A stretch of DNA of 64,000 nt from Phaeobacter sp. QD34_24 (GTDB lineage: Bacteria > Pseudomonadota > Alphaproteobacteria > Rhodobacterales > Rhodobacteraceae), in the NCBI RefSeq assembly GCF_028890115.1, contig NZ_JARCJD010000008.1, positions 1 to 64,000 of the forward strand, written 5' to 3'. The notes below the pieces were generated by a model, which was given only the letters and a program-made list of their open reading frames with translations, did not search any database and was not told where the DNA came from. Both the position numbers and the translations under genes were made by a program. How positions within the stretch are numbered: position 1 is the first letter of the stretch; each line of letters opens with the position of its first letter. Positions 8,148 through 19,192 of this stretch are shown in pieces.

Positions 8148-9248
8148 GTGCTTGCCCTGACAGAGTTGACCATGTCCCACTTCCGCTCGCATCTGCGGGC
8201 GGAATTGCATTTGGACGGGCGGCCGGTGGCGCTGTTCGGTCCCAATGGGGCGGGCAAGACCAATATCCTGGAGGCGGTGTCGCTATTTTCCCCGGGTCGT
8301 GGCCTGCGCCGTGCCAGTGCCGCCGAGATGACCCGCCGCCCCGAGGCGCTGGGGTGGAAGCTGAAGGCGGTGCTGCGGGCGCCGGATCAGGCCTATGAGG
8401 TGGAAACCTGGTCCGAGGGCGGCAATGCCCGGCAGGTCAGGATCGACAACAAGGCTTCCAATCAGATCGTGCTGGGGCAGATCTGCCGGGTGGTCTGGCT
8501 GATCCCGGCGATGGACCGGCTCTGGATCGAGGCGGCGGAGGGGCGCCGCCGGTTTCTGGACCGCATCGTGCTCAGCTTTGATCCCGGCCATGCCGAGGCG
8601 ACGCTCTCTTACGAAAAGGCGATGCGCGAACGCAACCGCCTGCTAAAGGATCAGAACCGCGATCCGGCCTGGTACAAGGTGCTGGAGCGCCAGATGGCCG
8701 AGGCAGGACACCGGATCAATGCGGCCCGTATCGCCGCGGTCGGATTGCTACAAGAGGCGCAGGGACAGGCCGAAACCGCCTTTCCCGTGGCAGAACTGGA
8801 GCTGATCCAGAGCGAAGGCAGCATGCCCGATACCGAGGATGACCTGCGCGAGGCACTGGCGGAAAGCCGGTTCCGCGATCTGGCGGCGGGGCGCACGCTG
8901 GTTGGGCCGCATCGCACCGATCTGATCGGCACCTATGCCGCCAAGGGGGTTCCGGCCCGCGATTGTTCCACCGGCGAGCAGAAGGCGCTGCTGGTCTCGT
9001 TGATCCTGGCCAATGCCCGTGCCCTGTCCGCCCGCGAGGGGGCGCCGCCCATCGTGCTGCTGGACGAGGTCGCCGCCCATCTGGATGCTGCCCGCCGCGC
9101 GGCCCTTTACGACGAGATCTGCGCCCTTGGCGCACAGGCCTGGATGACCGGCACCGAGGCAGAGCTGTTTGCAGAGATGGATGCCCGCGCCCAGATGTTT
9201 GAAATCACCGATACGGGCGATGGCTCGGTCATCGAGAGCCGCTCATGA
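8148..9248 (+). CDS. recF: DNA replication/repair protein RecF
   Basis: 366-aa SMC-like ATPase that loads RecA at gaps through the RecFOR pathway. Walker A FGPNGAGKTN is at about 31-40; the ABC-type signature STGEQKALLVSLILANAR and Walker B IVLLDEVAAHLD lie near the C-terminus. I use the GTG at 8148, preceded by AGGAAAGGGG, because it supplies the conserved first strand (LALTELTMSHFRSH); an internal ATG at 8172 would cut into it. It overlaps the next gene by 4 nt. Confidence 0.95.
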   Translation: MLALTELTMSHFRSHLRAELHLDGRPVALFGPNGAGKTNILEAVSLFSPGRGLRRASAAEMTRRPEALGWKLKAVLRAPDQAYEVETWSEGGNARQVRIDNKASNQIVLGQICRVVWLIPAMDRLWIEAAEGRRRFLDRIVLSFDPGHAEATLSYEKAMRERNRLLKDQNRDPAWYKVLERQMAEAGHRINAARIAAVGLLQEAQGQAETAFPVAELELIQSEGSMPDTEDDLREALAESRFRDLAAGRTLVGPHRTDLIGTYAAKGVPARDCSTGEQKALLVSLILANARALSAREGAPPIVLLDEVAAHLDAARRAALYDEICALGAQAWMTGTEAELFAEMDARAQMFEITDTGDGSVIESRS

Positions 9249-9865
9249 GCCTCACGCCCTGGGATCTGGTGCTTTATGCAGGCGCGCTGTTCGTGCTGTT
9301 TCTGACGCCGGGACCGGTCTGGCTTGCGCTATTGGCGCGGGCGGTGTCGGGCGGTTTTCACGCGGCGTGGCCGCTGGCGCTGGGGGTGGCCTGTGGCGAT
9401 ATCCTATGGCCGCTGGTGGCGGTGGCGGGCATGTCCTGGCTGGTCTCGGAATTTGCAGGGATCATGACCGCGCTGCGCTGGATTGCCTGCCTGATGTTTC
9501 TGTTCATGGGGATCACCCTGATCCGGCACGCGGGCGTGCGTATCCGGGAGAACAGCGCCCTGTTGCGGCCTGGCACCTGGGCGGGCTTCATGGCCGGGAT
9601 CGCGGTGATCCTGGGCAATCCCAAGGCGATCCTGTTCTACATGGGGCTGTTGCCGGGGTTCTTTGATCTTTCGGCGGTCACCTGGATCGATGTGCTGGCG
9701 ATTGTCACCCTGTCGTTCATGGTGCCGCTAATTGGCAACCTGGCGCTGGCCGCACTGGTACATCGTGTGCGCGCGCTTCTGTCGTCGCCCCGGGCGCTCA
9801 AACGCGTCAATACGATCTCTGGCGTCTTGCTGATCTGTGTCGGGCTGATCATCCCCTTCTCGTGA
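9245..9865 (+). CDS. LysE/RhtB-family amino-acid exporter
   Basis: 206-aa membrane protein with about six hydrophobic helices. The LysE-superfamily opening LTPGPVWLALLARAVSGGFHAAWPLALGVACGD is present, as is GNPKAILFYMGLLPGFFD. Members export amino acids or related metabolites; the substrate cannot be told from sequence. Its ATG overlaps the recF stop (ATGA), so it is translationally coupled to a DNA repair gene, which is probably a positional rather than functional link. It converges on the tetR gene 9 bp away. Confidence 0.88.
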   Translation: MSLTPWDLVLYAGALFVLFLTPGPVWLALLARAVSGGFHAAWPLALGVACGDILWPLVAVAGMSWLVSEFAGIMTALRWIACLMFLFMGITLIRHAGVRIRENSALLRPGTWAGFMAGIAVILGNPKAILFYMGLLPGFFDLSAVTWIDVLAIVTLSFMVPLIGNLALAALVHRVRALLSSPRALKRVNTISGVLLICVGLIIPFS

Positions 9866-9874
9866 CGGCGGCGA

Positions 9875-10468
9875 TCAGGCAGGGGGTGCCAGCCAGGCAT
9901 CAAGGAACGGTCGCAATGCCTCAAGCGGGGTCGCGGTGTTGGGGCTGGACATGCAGAACCAGATGGCGATCACCTGATTGAGGAAGGCCTGAATGCCCTC
10001 GGCGAGGAAATCTGGCGCACAATCGCGGCGCACCTCTCCGGCCTTTTGCAGTGCCTCGATCCATGCCGCCCAGATCCCGATCTGCCGGTAGAAGCTTTCG
10101 GTGATGACCTCATCCGTTTCGGTGCCGGTCGAGCCCGAATAGCGCAGCAAGAGGTCAAAAATCACCCGATCGCCGGCGACATAGTCCAGAAGCGGCGCAA
10201 GTCGCTGCAACAGCGCTTCGCGGCTGTCCGGGGTGCCTTCCGCCTCCATTTCGTCGAGAAAGCGCATCACCTCGGCGCCGATCAGAACCGCGAGCAACCC
10301 GTCCTTGTCACGGAAGTGGGAGAACAAGGTCCCCTTGGCCACGCCTGCACGTTTCACCACGTCTTCGACCTTGAGACCGCTGTAGCCTTCTGAGGCGACC
10401 AGAGCTGAGGTGACCTCCAGGAGTTTGGCGCGGGTTTCGAGGCGTCGTTTCTGCGGTTGTCGTGACAT
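9875..10468 (-). CDS. TetR-family transcriptional regulator
   Basis: About 197-aa regulator with an N-terminal TetR helix-turn-helix (SALVASEGYSGLKVEDVVKRAGVAKGTLFSHFRDKDGLLAVLI, residues about 20-65) and a variable C-terminal ligand domain. I prefer the ATG at 10468 (MSRQPQKRR) over one at 10504 because the longer version would run into the operator region. It diverges from a flavin-type oxidoreductase gene, and three palindromes lie between the two starts, so it most likely represses both and is released by the oxidoreductase's substrate. Confidence 0.9.
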   Translation of the reverse strand: MSRQPQKRRLETRAKLLEVTSALVASEGYSGLKVEDVVKRAGVAKGTLFSHFRDKDGLLAVLIGAEVMRFLDEMEAEGTPDSREALLQRLAPLLDYVAGDRVIFDLLLRYSGSTGTETDEVITESFYRQIGIWAAWIEALQKAGEVRRDCAPDFLAEGIQAFLNQVIAIWFCMSSPNTATPLEALRPFLDAWLAPPA

Positions 10469-10490
10469 CAGCCGTCCTTGCAAAATTATT

Positions 10491-10555
10491 TTGACCTCGG
10501 TCAATTTAAATATTGACCAGGGTCATTTTGTGAGTCATTAAAGTGACCAGGGTCA
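10491..10555. promoter_or_regulatory. Triple operator between tetR and oxidoreductase genes
   Basis: Three copies of TGACC-N2-GGTCA: 10491-10504 (TTGACC tc GGTCAA), 10514-10525 and 10544-10555 (both TGACC ag GGTCA). Centres are 22 and 30 bp apart, close to two and three helical turns. The TTGACC halves also resemble -35 hexamers, so a bound repressor would block RNA polymerase in both directions. The setting and symmetry are those of TetR autoregulation. Confidence 0.8.
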
Positions 10556-10577
10556 ATTTAGTTGTAGGAAGCGTCAA

Positions 10578-13674
<3,097 letters not shown>

Positions 13675-13690
13675 GCTGTTCTGGAGCTGC

Positions 13691-13720
13691 GCAGCCCCGG
13701 GTGTTTGATCTCGGGGTTGC
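13691..13720 (+). other. Hairpin after gyrB
   Basis: Arms GCAGCCCCG and CGGGGTTGC (one wobble) around a 12-nt loop, 17 bp after the gyrB stop and without a T tract. It may act as a weak terminator or mRNA 3' end. The rest of the 268-bp gap to 13942 holds nothing I recognise. Confidence 0.4.
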
Positions 13721-13942
13721 GGAACCACGGTGTGGGCCTTGGTGGGGGCCTAAGTGGCTGGTGTTTCCCGGTGCCCTGCGGGTGCGCGCTGATCTGCCGT
13801 TCGAACGCCTTGGCCGAACGACTTTGGCCTGGCTGCGTTATCCGTGTCGGCGGCGGTTGGAACAGCTGCCAAAAGGTGGCGCAAAGGCTCTCGGGCAAGG
13901 ATCAGGTGGTGTAGCTGGGGCTGCCTGTCCCCGGCGCTTCTG

Positions 13943-14887
13943 TTACGACAGATCCGGCAGACCGTTGATTTCCTTTTCAATGCTCAATTGCTGGGAAATC
14001 CAGGCCGCGAACATCTTGATCAGTTCCAAGTCGCTGTTTTCAAACGGTGCCCTTGTTTCGGATGAGGTGAAATTCACCGTTCCGAACAATGTGCCGTCCA
14101 CGATCAGCGGCACCCCGATGTAGGTTTCCAGCACAAACAGACTGTAGCAGGGATGGGGGCCACATGCATTGTCTTGAGAAGAGTTGCAGGCAACCGGTCC
14201 GTTGGTTTCCAGCGCCCTGGCGCAACAGCAATCCGCAATCTTGAAAACGCTGCCACGTTCGATTTCGGCAATCTCAGAATGGCTGTATAGCACGGTATAG
14301 GTGTCGCCCCGCACCCAGCTCACCAGCGCGGAATCGGTCTGGAAATGGGCGCAGCCCATCTTCAGGATCTCATCGATCTTCTGTGCGGTATCCAGGCTTT
14401 GATCGGAAGAGACGCGATAGAGGTTCGCCAGCAGTTCCTCGAACGCGCGGGTTTTCGAAATGTCGCGGGTGATCCCGAAATAGCCCAGCACCTCCCCGTT
14501 GGCACCCCGCATCGGGCCGCCAGTGGTTTCGCCCAGAAACACCTTGCCGTTGGCCCGTAGGTAGTTGGCTTCGTAGTTGTGATCTGTCGCCGAGCCGGTC
14601 TTGTTGAAATGAGCGGTGCCGGCCTCCTGAAAGGCGTCTTTGTTCGGGTAGAGGATTTCGGTGCTCTGTCCAATCAGCTGATCGACCGTATAGCCAAACA
14701 TGGCCAGTGCCGCATTGTTCGCCCAGACGATTTCGCGCTCCTCGTCGGCCACGATAACCGCCTCGGGCAGGTCGCGAAACAGACCGGGAATGGACACTCT
14801 TCCAAGTCTGATGTTGGCGGCTTCTTCCGGGCGGTTCTGTAGCTCGGTCGCGCTGTCAGGCATAAATGGCACCTCTATCAAAGGCAA
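13943..14887 (-). CDS. PAS-GAF sensor protein without an output domain
   Basis: 314-aa soluble protein. Residues about 33-150 form a PAS domain (LPEAVIVADEEREIVWANNAALAMFGY, then FGITRDISKTRAFEE, the PAC end). Residues about 160-300 form a GAF domain (YIGVPLIVDGTLFGTVNFTS). No kinase, GGDEF, phosphatase or HTH domain follows. The GAF domain has an unusual cysteine set at positions 220, 221, 222, 234, 242 and 247, which could bind a metal, cluster or react with oxidants (inference). Start at 14887 or Met9. It converges on gyrB and is upstream of no obvious partner. Confidence 0.8.
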   Translation of the reverse strand: MPLIEVPFMPDSATELQNRPEEAANIRLGRVSIPGLFRDLPEAVIVADEEREIVWANNAALAMFGYTVDQLIGQSTEILYPNKDAFQEAGTAHFNKTGSATDHNYEANYLRANGKVFLGETTGGPMRGANGEVLGYFGITRDISKTRAFEELLANLYRVSSDQSLDTAQKIDEILKMGCAHFQTDSALVSWVRGDTYTVLYSHSEIAEIERGSVFKIADCCCARALETNGPVACNSSQDNACGPHPCYSLFVLETYIGVPLIVDGTLFGTVNFTSSETRAPFENSDLELIKMFAAWISQQLSIEKEINGLPDLS

Positions 14888-15042
14888 AAACTAAACGCGC
14901 CACAATGGCGCCCTCTCCAGCGTTAGACCTAAATATGTCGTGTGCTGGCCTTCGTACGTCACTCAATGAAAGAAAATGAAAAAGAAGAGCGGAAAATGCA
15001 AGTTCAAATTTCCACCTTTAGGTGTCAAGGTGAAACTAAAAT

Positions 15043-15071
15043 CCCCTTATTGGCGGAAGTTTCCGCAGGGG
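15043..15071 (-). terminator. Probable trhO terminator
   Basis: Nested hairpin: inner arms GCGGAA/TTCCGC with an outer CCCC/GGGG pair. Read on the minus strand it is followed by ATTTTAGTTT, just after the trhO stop. The region on to 14940 is unusually AT-rich. Confidence 0.5.
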
Positions 15072-15083
15072 CAGCCTTGGGTG

Positions 15084-15995
15084 CTAAAGGGCTATTGCGC
15101 CGAGGTGATCTTCTCCCCGCGCGCGGGCGAGCTTCATCTGTTTCTGCCGTTCGCGGAAACGGGCCTTGTCTGCTTCGGATGTTTCGGAAATGCAAAGGTG
15201 GCAAGAGACACCTGCCTCGTATTCCTCTCGCAGCTTGTCTTCGGGCACAAGCGGGCGCCTGCATCCGTGGCACAGTTCGTGCGGACCTTCCTTCAGCCCA
15301 TGTCCAACGGAGACGCGGTTGTCGAAGACAAAGCATTCCCCCTGCCAACTGCTGTCTTCCTGCGGCACCTCTTCAAGGTAGCGCAGGATCCCGCCCTTGA
15401 GGTGGTAGACCTCCGGAACGCCCTGCCCCAGAAGGTAGTTGGTCGATTTCTCGCAACGGATGCCGCCGGTGCAGAACATGGCGATACGCTTGTTGTGAAA
15501 CCGCTCCTTGTTGGCTTCCCACCAGGCGGGGAATTCGCGGAAACTTTCGGTCTTGGGATCCACCGCGCCCTCAAAGGTGCCGATGGCCACCTCGTAGTCG
15601 TTGCGGGTGTCGATCACCACCACATCGTCGGCACGGATCAGGTCGTTCCAGTCCTCGGGTTCGACGTAGTTGCCGACGCGGGCCTTCGGGTCCACGTCCG
15701 GCTGGCCCATGGTGACGATCTCTTTTTTCAGGCGCACTTTCATGCGGCCAAAGGGAGCCTCCTCGGCAGTGGCCTCTTTCCATTCCAGCTCGCTGCATCC
15801 GGGCAGGTTGCGGATATGGGCCAGAACCGCATCGATCCCGGCGCGGGGGCCGGCGATCGTGCCGTTGATGCCTTCTCGCGCCAGCAGCAAAGATCCTTTG
15901 ACATCCTGCGCGCGGCACAGCGCCAGCAGCGGCTCCCGCAGGGCGGCAGGGTCGGGGAATTGGGTGAAGTGATACAGGGCAGCGATCGTGTACAT
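15084..15995 (-). CDS. trhO: tRNA uridine(34) hydroxylase TrhO (rhodanese family, YceA-like)
   Basis: 303-aa protein with an N-terminal ferredoxin-like domain ([22 protein letters not shown]) and a rhodanese domain with the active-site loop [12 protein letters not shown], the hallmark of TrhO/YceA. These enzymes hydroxylate U34 of certain tRNAs using prephenate-linked or oxygen-dependent chemistry, depending on the family member. The ATG at 15995 gives the conserved [10 protein letters not shown]; an open upstream extension to 16070 is not conserved-looking. A C-terminal cysteine pattern (CHGC...CHLC) suggests zinc binding, as in longer family members. Confidence 0.92.
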   Translation of the reverse strand: MYTIAALYHFTQFPDPAALREPLLALCRAQDVKGSLLLAREGINGTIAGPRAGIDAVLAHIRNLPGCSELEWKEATAEEAPFGRMKVRLKKEIVTMGQPDVDPKARVGNYVEPEDWNDLIRADDVVVIDTRNDYEVAIGTFEGAVDPKTESFREFPAWWEANKERFHNKRIAMFCTGGIRCEKSTNYLLGQGVPEVYHLKGGILRYLEEVPQEDSSWQGECFVFDNRVSVGHGLKEGPHELCHGCRRPLVPEDKLREEYEAGVSCHLCISETSEADKARFRERQKQMKLARARGEDHLGAIAL

Positions 15996-16177
15996 GGTCA
16001 GCCCTTTACACCAGGTTGGGAAATTCCCGCAAGGTCGCGCCTTGCGTCTTCCTGGCTTTGCTGCGCGCAAATTTGTCGCGCTGGGACCGTGACAACTCTG
16101 CCCGGCAGGCGCGTTCTTGTCATTGACCCCGCGACAGCTGCATCCTACCCGTTGAAAAGATGGAACAGGAGGTTCTT

Positions 16178-16777
16178 ATGGCCACGGCCCTGATCGTAAT
16201 TGATGTGCAAAACGATTTCTGTGCAGGCGGGGCGCTTGCCGTCCCAGGCGGAGAAGAGGTCGTGCAGCCGATCAACGCCATGATGGAGCACCACGATGCG
16301 GTGATCCTGACCCAGGACTGGCATCCGGCGGGGCATTCCTCTTTTGCGACAAGCCATCCGGGAAAGGCGCCCTTCGATCTTGTGGACATGGCCTATGGGG
16401 CGCAGGTGTTGTGGCCGGATCACTGCGTGCAGGGCACGACGGGCGCCGCCTTTCGCGATGATCTGCGACAGGATGGCGATCTCATCATCCGTAAGGGGTT
16501 TCGCGCCGCGGTGGACAGCTATTCGGCCTTTTTCGAGAATGACAAGGTGACCCCGACCGCGCTGGAAGGTTACCTGCGCAACCGGGGTATCACGGATCTG
16601 ACCCTGGTTGGTTTGGCCACGGATTTCTGCGTCGCCTATTCGGCGCTGGATGCGGCGCAACTGGGGTTTGATGTGCGCGTTGATCTTGCCGCCTGTCGCG
16701 CGATCGACATGGATGGATCTCTGGCATCGGCATTGCAGCAGATGCAGGCCAAGGGTGTGAAACTGATTCAGGCCTGA
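16178..16777 (+). CDS. pncA: Nicotinamidase (PncA)
   Basis: 199-aa isochorismatase-fold hydrolase converting nicotinamide to nicotinate. The catalytic triad reads D9 (VIDVQNDF), K106 (IIRKGF) and C151 (ATDFCVAY); the metal site is D47, H49, H53 (DWHPAGHSS). I chose the ATG at 16178 because AGGAGG lies just before it; an in-frame ATG at 16160 precedes the Shine-Dalgarno sequence and is unlikely. With pncB 2.4 kb downstream it forms the Preiss-Handler entry to NAD, with a kinase gene between them. Confidence 0.95.
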   Translation: MATALIVIDVQNDFCAGGALAVPGGEEVVQPINAMMEHHDAVILTQDWHPAGHSSFATSHPGKAPFDLVDMAYGAQVLWPDHCVQGTTGAAFRDDLRQDGDLIIRKGFRAAVDSYSAFFENDKVTPTALEGYLRNRGITDLTLVGLATDFCVAYSALDAAQLGFDVRVDLAACRAIDMDGSLASALQQMQAKGVKLIQA

Positions 16778-16803
16778 GATTTAGTGTTTCATAAAGGGGC
16801 ATT

Positions 16804-16843
16804 CGTCTATCACTAGGGCGAAGTGCACGTGCAGGGATAGACG
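16804..16843 (+). promoter_or_regulatory. Start-proximal inverted repeat before the hybrid kinase
   Basis: Perfect 8-bp arms CGTCTATC (16804-16811) and GATAGACG (16836-16843) flank a 24-nt loop containing the 10-bp palindrome TGCACGTGCA (16824-16833). The 3' arm abuts the ATG at 16844 and overlaps the GCAGGG ribosome site, so folding could hide the start. Confidence 0.4.
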
Positions 16844-19129
16844 ATGAACGAGCAGCGCATGTCTGGCAACGGGCCGCTGACCAGCCATTACCGAAGATTC
16901 AGTTCGGCAGGATTGTTTGATCGCTATTCCAGAGGGCGCATCAAGGGTTTCCGCACGCGGCTGGTGTTTTGCTGTGCGGTTTCCCTGACACTGGCAGTGC
17001 TGATCTCTCCGCTTGTTGGGGTTCTGAGCCTGCTGGCTGTGACCGCGACGGATCTGGCGGATTGTCTGTATCTGCGTCGCGCGCGCTGGCAATTGCGCCG
17101 TGATGCCACAGTCGAAGCCCGGGTGCGCCGGATCAGCACGTTTACGGCGGTTCTTCATGCCATCGGCATCGGGATTGGGGCGACGGCACCGATTTGGGCG
17201 CCTCTTGTTCCCTTTGGGCAATCGCAGGCACCGGAGGAATACGACCAGCTGTTCTCGATGGCCTTGCTGACCGGTGCGGCCATCAATGTCGGCCTGCTGT
17301 TCCCCTTCCACCGGATCGCCGTGTCGCTCAGGCTGATCATCTACATGGCAACGCCCGTTGTGGTGATTCTGATCCGTGGACCGGTCTTGGGCGCAAGCCC
17401 GGCGGATACCCAGCTTCATATCGCCGGGCTCTGCGTCTTCTTTGGCTCGCTTGTCTGGCTGCTGACCTTTTCCACCCGCAACTTTCACCGCACGCGCAGC
17501 AGTCTTCTGGCTCAGGCTTTGCAGCGGCAGGAACTGGAGACAGCATACCAGCGTCTCTATGCGCAGCAGTTGGAAACACAGCGATTGGCGCTGGTGGCGC
17601 GGCATGCCAATGACAGTGTGATGCTGCTCGAAAACTCGGGCAAGATCATCTGGGTGAATGATGCCTTCACACGTATCACCGGCTGGCGGGCAGACGAGGC
17701 GATCGGACGCGAACCCGGCGATCTTCTGAACCATCCGGACACGGACCCCGAAAGCCTGAACGCCATCGTCGATGGCCGCACGAAGAAAGTTCCCTTCAGG
17801 GTGCAGGTCCTGAACAGGCACAAGGATGGCAAGGAAATCTGGTTGGAAACCAACCAGGTCCCGATGCTTGACGATGCCGGCGAGGTCACCACCTATATCG
17901 CGGTGGAGCGTGACATTACCGAGGCCAAGGCATATGCGGCCACCTTGGAGCAAGCGCGTCGCGCCGCCGAGGATGGCGCCCGGGCGAAGTCGGAATTCCT
18001 GGCCACAATGAGTCATGAAATCCGCACGCCGATGAATGGCGTCATCGGGATGGCGCAACTTTTGGAAGAAACCGAACTGGACGGCGACCAACGGCTTTAT
18101 GCCGAGACAATTCTCAGTTCAGCACGCACGCTTCTGGATCTGATCAATGACGTTCTGGACCTCTCCAAGCTGAATTCCGGCGAGGTCTCCATCGATGCGA
18201 GCGATTTCAATCCCCGGCAGTGTTTCGAGACCACGATGCTTCTGTTGCAGTCACAGGCCGATGCCAAGGGGCTGAAACTGGCCTTTGAATGCGACAGCGC
18301 GGTGCCGGATCTGCTGAGCGGCGATGATCGCAAGCTCGGTCAGATCCTGACCAACCTGATCGGCAATGCGATCAAGTTCACCGAAGCCGGGCAGGTGACG
18401 GTCACGCTAGAGGCACAGCAGCGCGATGATGGCGCCGATCTGACCTTCCATGTCACAGACACCGGGATCGGGATCTGCAAGGAGATGCAGGGCAAGATTT
18501 TCGAGCGCTTCTCCCAGGCGGATGCGGCGATCAGCCGCCGGTTCGGGGGCACCGGGCTGGGACTTGCCATCTGCCGCCGCCTGGCCACGGCCATGGGCGG
18601 CAAGATCTGGGTGGTTTCCGAACCCGGAAAGGGATCCTGTTTTTCCGTCTGCCTGCCCTTTGCCGAGGCGGAACAGGACGCGGGATCGGTCCTGCCCGAC
18701 ACTGCGGGCGCAGCGGCCAAGGGCGCGGTTGCAGAGGCCTTGACCGGCATGCGCCTGTTGGTGGCAGAGGACAACCGGGTCAACCAGATCCTGGTTCAGA
18801 AGTTTCTCAAGGAGGCGCCGATCAGGATCGAGTTCGCCGCCGACGGGGCCCTTGCGGTTGACCGTGTCCAGTCCTTTGACCCTGACATCATCCTGATGGA
18901 TATGAGCATGCCGGTGATGGACGGCCTGGAGGCCACCCGCGCGATCCGAGCCTTGCCGATCCGACAGCCGGTGATCATTGCCTTGACCGCCAATGCCTTT
19001 GACACCGACAAGGCCGACTGCCTGGAGGCAGGCATGGACGCATTTCTGACCAAACCCATAGATCGCCCCAAGCTGATCGAAGCTCTGCTGACGCACGGGC
19101 AGGGCGCGCGCCGGTTGCGGGCGGGCTGA
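16844..19129 (+). CDS. Membrane hybrid histidine kinase/response regulator
   Basis: 761-aa protein. The N-terminal 185 residues have about five to six hydrophobic segments (membrane sensor). A PAS/PAC domain follows (MLLENSGKIIWVNDAFTRITGW to VERDITEAKAY, about 260-365), then HisKA with H391 in [11 protein letters not shown], a HATPase domain ([36 protein letters not shown]), and a C-terminal receiver (about 635-755) with acceptor D686 (IILMDMSMPVMDG). It has no Hpt domain, so phosphate probably passes to a separate Hpt protein. It lies between pncA and pncB, which raises, but does not show, a link to nicotinate or NAD status. Confidence 0.92.
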   Translation: MNEQRMSGNGPLTSHYRRFSSAGLFDRYSRGRIKGFRTRLVFCCAVSLTLAVLISPLVGVLSLLAVTATDLADCLYLRRARWQLRRDATVEARVRRISTFTAVLHAIGIGIGATAPIWAPLVPFGQSQAPEEYDQLFSMALLTGAAINVGLLFPFHRIAVSLRLIIYMATPVVVILIRGPVLGASPADTQLHIAGLCVFFGSLVWLLTFSTRNFHRTRSSLLAQALQRQELETAYQRLYAQQLETQRLALVARHANDSVMLLENSGKIIWVNDAFTRITGWRADEAIGREPGDLLNHPDTDPESLNAIVDGRTKKVPFRVQVLNRHKDGKEIWLETNQVPMLDDAGEVTTYIAVERDITEAKAYAATLEQARRAAEDGARAKSEFLATMSHEIRTPMNGVIGMAQLLEETELDGDQRLYAETILSSARTLLDLINDVLDLSKLNSGEVSIDASDFNPRQCFETTMLLLQSQADAKGLKLAFECDSAVPDLLSGDDRKLGQILTNLIGNAIKFTEAGQVTVTLEAQQRDDGADLTFHVTDTGIGICKEMQGKIFERFSQADAAISRRFGGTGLGLAICRRLATAMGGKIWVVSEPGKGSCFSVCLPFAEAEQDAGSVLPDTAGAAAKGAVAEALTGMRLLVAEDNRVNQILVQKFLKEAPIRIEFAADGALAVDRVQSFDPDIILMDMSMPVMDGLEATRAIRALPIRQPVIIALTANAFDTDKADCLEAGMDAFLTKPIDRPKLIEALLTHGQGARRLRAG

Positions 19130-19192
19130 TTTTCTTTGCGCCCCGGGCGGCCCTGTCCTATCACCATGTGAAACAACGGAACGAGGCTGCCG

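Noticed and set aside
13675-13942. Small gene in the gap after gyrB
   Set aside because: Open frames exist on both strands but have no ribosome site or recognisable similarity; only a hairpin is supported.
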